This document shows positions 59,380 to 64,000 of a DNA stretch of 64,000 bases, one piece after another (the stretch's first letter is position 1; every line of letters begins with the position of its first letter). The notes under the pieces are model-generated. The model was given only the letters and a program-made list of their open reading frames with translations, did not search any database and was not told the origin of the DNA. Source of the DNA: Pinibacter aurantiacus (GTDB lineage Bacteria > Bacteroidota > Bacteroidia > Chitinophagales > Chitinophagaceae); NCBI RefSeq assembly GCF_019130065.1, contig NZ_JAHSPG010000015.1:496001-560000 (forward strand). The letters run 5' to 3'. The translations under genes were made by a program, and so were the position numbers.

Positions 59380-60558
59380 ATGGCCAATGATCTGTTTCAA
59401 TCTCCCGATTATTTTTTATTGGACGACCTGTTTACTGAAGAGCATAAACTTATTCGCGCCAGTGTGAGAGAGTATGTGAAAAAAAGCATTTCACCGATTA
59501 TAGAAGAGTGTGCACAAAAAGCAGAATTCCCACAACAGATTGTAAAGGAAATGGGCGAGCTGGGATGTTTTGGCCCCACTGTGCCAACAGAATATGGGGG
59601 TGGTGGCCTTGATTATATCAGCTATGGCTTGATGATGCAGGAACTGGAACGCGGTGATAGCGGCGTAAGAAGTACTGCCTCTGTACAGGGTTCATTGGTG
59701 ATGTTTCCCATTTATGAATATGGCAGCGAAGAGCAACGTAAAAAATATTTACCGAAACTGGCGAGTGGCGAATGGCTCGGCTGCTTTGGTTTAACAGAAC
59801 CTGATCATGGCAGCGATCCCAGCAGCATGATCACCAACATTAAGGACAAAGGCGAACATGTATTGCTGAATGGAAGTAAGATGTGGATTAGCAATGCGCC
59901 TTTTGCGCAAGTAGCAGTGGTTTGGGCGAAAGATGAAAACGGCGACATCCGTGGGGTGATTGTAGAACGAGGCATGGAAGGTTTTTCTACACCCACTACC
60001 CATGGCAAATGGAGCCTGCGCGCCTCGGCAACAGGTGAGCTTGTTTTTGATAATGTGAAAGTTCCAAAGGAAAATATTTTACCCAACGTCAAAGGATTGA
60101 AAGGGCCGTTGAGTTGCTTAACGAAGGCCCGCTACGGTATTGCGTGGGGAGCTTTGGGTGCAGCAATGGATTGCTATGACACAGCACTACGTTATAGTAA
60201 AGAGCGTACGCAATTTGATAAACCAATCGGTGCTTTTCAATTGCAGCAAAAGAAACTTGCGGAGATGATCACGGAAATCACCAAGGCACAATTGCTTAAC
60301 TGGCGGCTTGGCACACTCATGAATGAAAGACGTGCTACTCCCGCCCAGGTGAGCATGGCCAAAAGAAATTCCTGCGAAGTAGCACAACAGGCGGCAAGGG
60401 ATGCTCGCCAAATGCTTGGAGGAATGGGCATTACCGGCGAATACTCCATCATGCGCCACATGATGAACATTGAAAGTGTGATCACCTACGAAGGCACGCA
60501 CGACATTCATTTGCTTATCACGGGCATGGATGTAACAGGGTTTAATGCGTTTAAATAA
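59380..60558 (+). CDS. acyl-CoA dehydrogenase, glutaryl-CoA dehydrogenase type
   Basis: 392 aa FAD enzyme. GVRSTASVQGSLVMFPIY contains the Arg that binds the gamma-carboxylate of glutaryl-CoA; GLTEPDHGSDPSSM and WISNAPFA are FAD/substrate motifs; VITYEGTHDIH carries the catalytic Glu. These features match GcdH, which oxidises and decarboxylates glutaryl-CoA to crotonyl-CoA in lysine and tryptophan breakdown. No other pathway gene is adjacent. Confidence 0.92.
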   Translation: MANDLFQSPDYFLLDDLFTEEHKLIRASVREYVKKSISPIIEECAQKAEFPQQIVKEMGELGCFGPTVPTEYGGGGLDYISYGLMMQELERGDSGVRSTASVQGSLVMFPIYEYGSEEQRKKYLPKLASGEWLGCFGLTEPDHGSDPSSMITNIKDKGEHVLLNGSKMWISNAPFAQVAVVWAKDENGDIRGVIVERGMEGFSTPTTHGKWSLRASATGELVFDNVKVPKENILPNVKGLKGPLSCLTKARYGIAWGALGAAMDCYDTALRYSKERTQFDKPIGAFQLQQKKLAEMITEITKAQLLNWRLGTLMNERRATPAQVSMAKRNSCEVAQQAARDARQMLGGMGITGEYSIMRHMMNIESVITYEGTHDIHLLITGMDVTGFNAFK

Positions 60559-60640
60559 TGGAGAATTGAGAGTGGAGAGTTGAGAGTTAGAACACCACTC
60601 GCGTTTCACTCTCAACTCTCCACTCTCAACTCTCAACTCA
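60559..60640. repeat. inverted repeat, TTGAGAG/GTGGAGA unit
   Basis: Left arm 60559-60590 follows directly on the gcdH-like stop; right arm 60606-60640 ends 6 bp before the aroK -7 box. Interior only 15 bp. Confidence 0.85.
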
Positions 60641-60646
60641 TTTGAC

Positions 60647-60654
60647 TAAATTTG
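60647..60654 (+). promoter_or_regulatory. -7 box TAAATTTG of aroK
   Basis: Exact TAnnTTTG, 20 nt before ATG 60675; the upstream TTG at 60642 overlaps the promoter and is rejected as start. Confidence 0.6.
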
Positions 60655-60674
60655 CTACTCCAAACAAACTAATC

Positions 60675-61196
60675 ATGCGCATCTTTCTTATCGGTTTTAT
60701 GGGTTCGGGGAAAACGCATTGGGGGAAATTATTGTCGCAAAAAACAGGTGCACCATTTTTCGACCTTGATAAAGTAATAGTGGATGATGAAGGCAAATCC
60801 ATTGCCCAGATATTCCAGGAAAAGGGCGAGGAATACTTTCGCTACAAAGAGAAGGAGGTGATGGAGCAGATTGTGGATGAACACGAAAACATTATTCTCT
60901 CCTGTGGTGGTGGCACACCGTGTTTTTTCAACAATATTGATTTCATGAAAGATAGCGGTACCGTTGTCTGGCTGAATACATGCATCGATACTTTGGTGGA
61001 AAGATTACTAAAGGAAAAAAATCACCGCCCACTCATCAAGAATATTGACGACAAGAACCTGAAGGCTTTTATTCTTAAAAAACTACAGGATAGAAGATTG
61101 TACTATGAACAAGCGAGCATCATTGTTGCAGAAGAATCGCTTACAATCGATTCCCTATCGAGCCTTATACAGGAAAAGATACCCAAACAACCATAA
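60675..61196 (+). CDS. aroK: shikimate kinase
   Basis: 173 aa from ATG 60675. Walker A GFMGSGKTHWGK (7-18), shikimate-binding FFDLDKVI (Asp about 34) and RYKEKEVM (Arg about 57), CGGGTPCF (about 77-84) and LID segment KNHRPLIKN. Phosphorylates shikimate with ATP in the chorismate pathway. No other aro genes adjacent. Followed 11 bp later by a DUF423 gene. Confidence 0.94.
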   Translation: MRIFLIGFMGSGKTHWGKLLSQKTGAPFFDLDKVIVDDEGKSIAQIFQEKGEEYFRYKEKEVMEQIVDEHENIILSCGGGTPCFFNNIDFMKDSGTVVWLNTCIDTLVERLLKEKNHRPLIKNIDDKNLKAFILKKLQDRRLYYEQASIIVAEESLTIDSLSSLIQEKIPKQP

Positions 61197-61207
61197 TTCA
61201 ATATAAC

Positions 61208-61597
61208 GTGAATAAGAAAATATTACTCACTGCCGCCATCCTTGGCGCTTTATCCGTTGCCCTTGGCGCATTTGGCGCACATGGCCTGAAACAATTGGTT
61301 CCACCAGAATCCGTTGCAACATTTGAAACTGGCGTACGCTATCAATTTTATCACACTTTCGCGTTGCTCTTCGTAGGCATTTTATTTGAAAAATTTGCCA
61401 GCAAACAGCTCGGGCTTGCTGCCAGTTTTTTTATAACCGGCATCATTTTATTCAGTGGCTCATTGTATTTGCTCACCGCATTAAAAGCCACGAATACTGT
61501 GGGTTTGAGTGGCATTGGGATTGTTACGCCGATTGGAGGAGTGTTTTTGATTCTCGGTTGGGTTATGCTTTTTTTCGCCTTGCGAAAAACGAATTAA
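61208..61597 (+). CDS. DUF423 membrane protein
   Basis: 129 aa from GTG 61208. Four membrane helices; GALSVALGAFGAHGLKQ and YQFYHTFALLFVGI are DUF423 (YgdD-like) signatures. Likely co-transcribed with aroK. Function unknown. Confidence 0.9.
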   Translation: MNKKILLTAAILGALSVALGAFGAHGLKQLVPPESVATFETGVRYQFYHTFALLFVGILFEKFASKQLGLAASFFITGIILFSGSLYLLTALKATNTVGLSGIGIVTPIGGVFLILGWVMLFFALRKTN

Positions 61598-61792
61598 TAA
61601 TTAATAATTAAAAATTAATAGGTGCAGCAATGCGATAGGAATCACTCTGGTTGCAGTAAAAGGAAGCTAATATTCAATTTCATCGTTACACCTATTAATT
61701 ATTCTTTATTATTTATTAATTGAAATCTCTGGTCCGACAACGTTCGGTTAGATTGCACCACCTATTAATTCTTAATTATTATTTATTAATTA
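61594..61792. repeat. three-armed repeat, TTAATAA unit
   Basis: Left arm 61594-61621 (overlapping the DUF423 stop), right arm 61690-61719, and a second right arm 61760-61792 ending 2 bp before the Dph6-like ATG. The two right arms share TRCACCTATTAATT/CACCTATTAATT, so one right arm seems duplicated. Confidence 0.75.
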
Positions 61793-61794
61793 CA

Positions 61795-62439
61795 ATGCTC
61801 GGCGTTTCCTGGTCCGGCGGCAAAGACAGTTGCTTCGCACTTATGCAAATGGTGCAGCAAGGTTACTCGCCAAAGGTTTTGATCAATATGATGAATGAGA
61901 ATGGAAAGATTTCCAGGTCCCATGCATTGCCGCATACACTGCTGCAACAGCAAGCGGATGGAATGAATTTACCGTTGCTTACAAAGCCTTCCAGTTGGGA
62001 AGAATATGAAATGCATTTTGTAAATACGTTACTCGAAGCCAAAGAAAAGTATCAGATAAAAGGAATGGTTTTCGGCGATATTGATTTGCAACCACACCGT
62101 GACTGGGAGGAAAAAGTCTGCGCAAAAGCAGGACTGGATGCATTTTTACCACTTTGGCAAAAAGATCGCAAAGAGCTTGTTTTACAAATGCTGCAACAAG
62201 GCATTGAAACAATGATCGTTTCCTGCAACAATACTTTAGGGGAAACTTTCTTAGGAAAAATTATTACACCACAATTGGTAACTGAACTCGAAGCAGCTGG
62301 TGTTGACCCCTGCGGTGAAAATGGCGAGTTCCATACATTAGTAATGAACTGCCCGCTTTACAGCAAACCTTTGGAACTACCGGCGTTCTCGACGGTGCAG
62401 CATGGGGATTACTGGTTTGTGCAATGGAGGGAGCAATAA
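61795..62439 (+). CDS. Dph6-like ATP-pyrophosphatase (diphthine-ammonia ligase family)
   Basis: 214 aa from ATG 61795; earlier start would translate the repeat arm. PP-loop GVSWSGGKDSCFALM (3-17) adenylates a substrate; GMVFGDIDLQPHRDW, LPLWQKDRKEL and DPCGENGEFHTLV are typical for the bacterial MJ0570/Dph6 branch. Bacteria lack diphthamide, so the substrate must differ (possibly a related amidation). Own repeat context, no partner gene. Confidence 0.86.
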   Translation: MLGVSWSGGKDSCFALMQMVQQGYSPKVLINMMNENGKISRSHALPHTLLQQQADGMNLPLLTKPSSWEEYEMHFVNTLLEAKEKYQIKGMVFGDIDLQPHRDWEEKVCAKAGLDAFLPLWQKDRKELVLQMLQQGIETMIVSCNNTLGETFLGKIITPQLVTELEAAGVDPCGENGEFHTLVMNCPLYSKPLELPAFSTVQHGDYWFVQWREQ

Positions 62440-62546
62440 CTGAATAACTGATTAACTGATTAACTGAATAACTGAGTGGGCTGATTTTAATTTTTGCACT
62501 ACAACTTTCAACCATTCAGTTATTCAGTTAATCAGTTATTCAGTTG
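62434..62546. repeat. inverted repeat, AATAACTG/ATTAACTG unit
   Basis: Left arm 62434-62474 begins at the Dph6-like stop; right arm 62512-62546 ends at the kinase stop. Convergent genes. Confidence 0.85.
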
Positions 62547-64000
62547 TCATATCGCCAGCGACAGCACCGTTACCGTTCCTCCATCCTCAAAAATTTCGAA
62601 GTAGCCATCAATGCTTTCCATTCTTTTCCGCATGTTCAAAATGCCATTTCCAAACTGACGCATATCTTCTTTTTTCAAACCAATGCCATTATCCTTAAGC
62701 GTAAGTATAAGCACTTCGTTTACGTCCATTGTAATGATTACCTGCGTGGCGCCGGCATGCTTTACAGTGTTGTTCAATGTTTCCTTAACACAAAGGAAAA
62801 TGTTGCGCCTTTTTTCACCGCTCAATTCTATGGCAGGTATTGTAGGCGGATATTTGAAATAGCAATCAATACTGGTGTTTTCTAAAAACTCCAATGCATA
62901 CGATCGTATATAGGCAGCGAGATTATCGATACTATCATTTGAACTTTTCATCGTCCAGATGATGGTGTTCATTTTATTGATCAGATCGTTTGCAGAGCTT
63001 GAAATTCTTTCTACTTCCGGCAATGCTTCTCCCTTCATTTTCGCTTTTACCAATTCGCTCAAAAGTCTTATGGCCGTTACACCAGAACCCAGCTCGTCAT
63101 GCATATCTGCAGATATACGATTGCGTTCCTGCTGCTGCGCCTCGATAATGGCAATTTGTTTTTCCAACTGGTTCCGTTCGTGTGCAAGCAGCAAACGTTC
63201 CTTTTCGGTTGCCGCGGCGATAATGTCCTGCCTGTTTTTAAATGCAAGCGCTATCAGGAAGAAGATCAATTCGCACACAACACCCATTTCATAATAAAAT
63301 AGGGAATCGTTCAGCAAAGGGTCCACCCGGCTGCCAAAACGGTTATCAGAACTAATGAGATACAATGAAAAAAGAACGGAGATCAACAGCAAAAAGTGGC
63401 CCATTGCTATGAGGCTGAGCAGCTGTTGTTTTTTTATGATCGCAAAAACAATGAAGCAGGCCGCAGTGATGGACCAACTATATTTTATAATCATCTCCAC
63501 CTGGTTAAAAACAATAAAGCTATCAGTGAAAAAATAGAGATAACTGAAAACAAGAATGCCTGCAACCGTAAATACCTGGTCGGCCAGTAATATCTTTTCT
63601 ATTACCGGGTACTTCTCTTTGGATTCAGTAAATTTTCTAAGAAAGAAAAGGAAAAAATAAAAGCTGGTACTTTGAATGACAAAATCAAAATAGCTCTCAA
63701 AAAAATAGTTGAAGGCTGACGGCCATCGATATAAATAAGCCTTAAAGAAAAACAGGATGGAAAGGAACAACGCATGTCCGCAATACAGAATAAACTCCTT
63801 GTTGGAATTTAAGAAGTAAACGGCCAATGAATAGAAGATCATCATCAGCAATACACCGGCCGTTATGTAAGTAATAACCTGGTTGAGTTTATTGGTGTTG
63901 CGCAACGAAGTAAGTAAAATGGGAACAAAGTAGGGCTGAATGATCCGTGGCTCCAGCGCATTTACCGTAGCTCTGATAAACTTCATTTTCACAATGATCG
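62547..64000 (-). CDS. 7TMR-DISM sensor histidine kinase (5' part missing)
   Basis: The frame remains open at the right window edge; a GTG at 63992 is in frame but the periplasmic 7TMR-DISMED2 domain expected before the helices would lie outside. Visible: seven membrane helices (about residues 35-255 from that GTG; ITAGVLLMMIFYSLAVYFL first), HisKA_3 with EAQQQERNRISADMHDELGS (His about 298), and HATPase_c (VKETLNNTVKHAGATQ, LTLKDNGIGL, GNGILNMRKRM). Signals through a LuxR-type regulator not in the window. Confidence 0.9.
   Translation of the reverse strand, partial: IIVKMKFIRATVNALEPRIIQPYFVPILLTSLRNTNKLNQVITYITAGVLLMMIFYSLAVYFLNSNKEFILYCGHALFLSILFFFKAYLYRWPSAFNYFFESYFDFVIQSTSFYFFLFFLRKFTESKEKYPVIEKILLADQVFTVAGILVFSYLYFFTDSFIVFNQVEMIIKYSWSITAACFIVFAIIKKQQLLSLIAMGHFLLLISVLFSLYLISSDNRFGSRVDPLLNDSLFYYEMGVVCELIFFLIALAFKNRQDIIAAATEKERLLLAHERNQLEKQIAIIEAQQQERNRISADMHDELGSGVTAIRLLSELVKAKMKGEALPEVERISSSANDLINKMNTIIWTMKSSNDSIDNLAAYIRSYALEFLENTSIDCYFKYPPTIPAIELSGEKRRNIFLCVKETLNNTVKHAGATQVIITMDVNEVLILTLKDNGIGLKKEDMRQFGNGILNMRKRMESIDGYFEIFEDGGTVTVLSLAI

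Overview
The window is a stretch of chromosome from a Bacteroidota bacterium, most likely class Chitinophagia (Chitinophagaceae). Reasons: gene content and order (miaB, sigma-54 activator, LptE-like lipoprotein, TPR-like protein, secG), Bacteroidota-only families (DUF4421, CarboxypepD_reg-like, Nramp-USP fusion), lipoproteins with FxxC-type lipoboxes, almost no Shine-Dalgarno sequences, and 18 exact TAnnTTTG (-7) promoter boxes in front of genes. I see no rRNA, tRNA, phage, transposase or CRISPR array. Most of the window is housekeeping.

Layout. 1-6.2 kb: cysteine desulfurase (cut by the left edge), phosphoglucosamine mutase, methyltransferase, PAP2 phosphatase, GT39 glycosyltransferase. 6.4-15.7 kb: CorC-like protein, miaB, sigma-54 activator, LptE, TPR-like protein, secG, mltG, YihY, redoxin. 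15.8-30 kb: ExbB/ExbD, SPFH protein, YpdA, pepT, CPBP protease, FKBP, NamZ-like muramidase, fmt, SET-domain protein, mgtE, then an ECF sigma factor followed 2 bp later by a membrane anti-sigma-like protein carrying a periplasmic trypsin-like protease domain. 30-44.5 kb: nucleotidyltransferase, D-cysteine desulfhydrase-like enzyme, lipB, rluD-like, pyrF, SDR, GDPD, PaiB-like, Mrp, DUF218, icd, two tandem Crp/Fnr paralogues. 44.5-64 kb: mntR with an Nramp-USP fusion and a good operator palindrome, an unusual alpha-glucan phosphorylase whose PLP-lysine position is Thr, two FKBPs, DUF4197, PAS histidine kinase, ABC-F, META, GNAT, J-domain protein, DUF4421, glutaryl-CoA dehydrogenase-like, shikimate kinase, DUF423, Dph6-like, and a histidine kinase cut by the right edge.

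The most unusual feature is between the genes. About 36 intergenic spaces hold an inverted repeat whose two arms are built from degenerate 7- or 8-base units (TTGAAAR, TTGAGAG, TTTGAAAA, AATAACTG, TTAATAA, ATTAGGA, GTTAGTT, GTGAATC, ATGAGTT, AAAAGTC). The unit differs between loci but the two arms of one locus match. Arms commonly contain the stop codon of the upstream gene and end just before the promoter or start of the next. Real terminators, GTAG-type REP palindromes and a repeated ATCTGCG element are nested inside some of them. I do not recognise this as a named element class.
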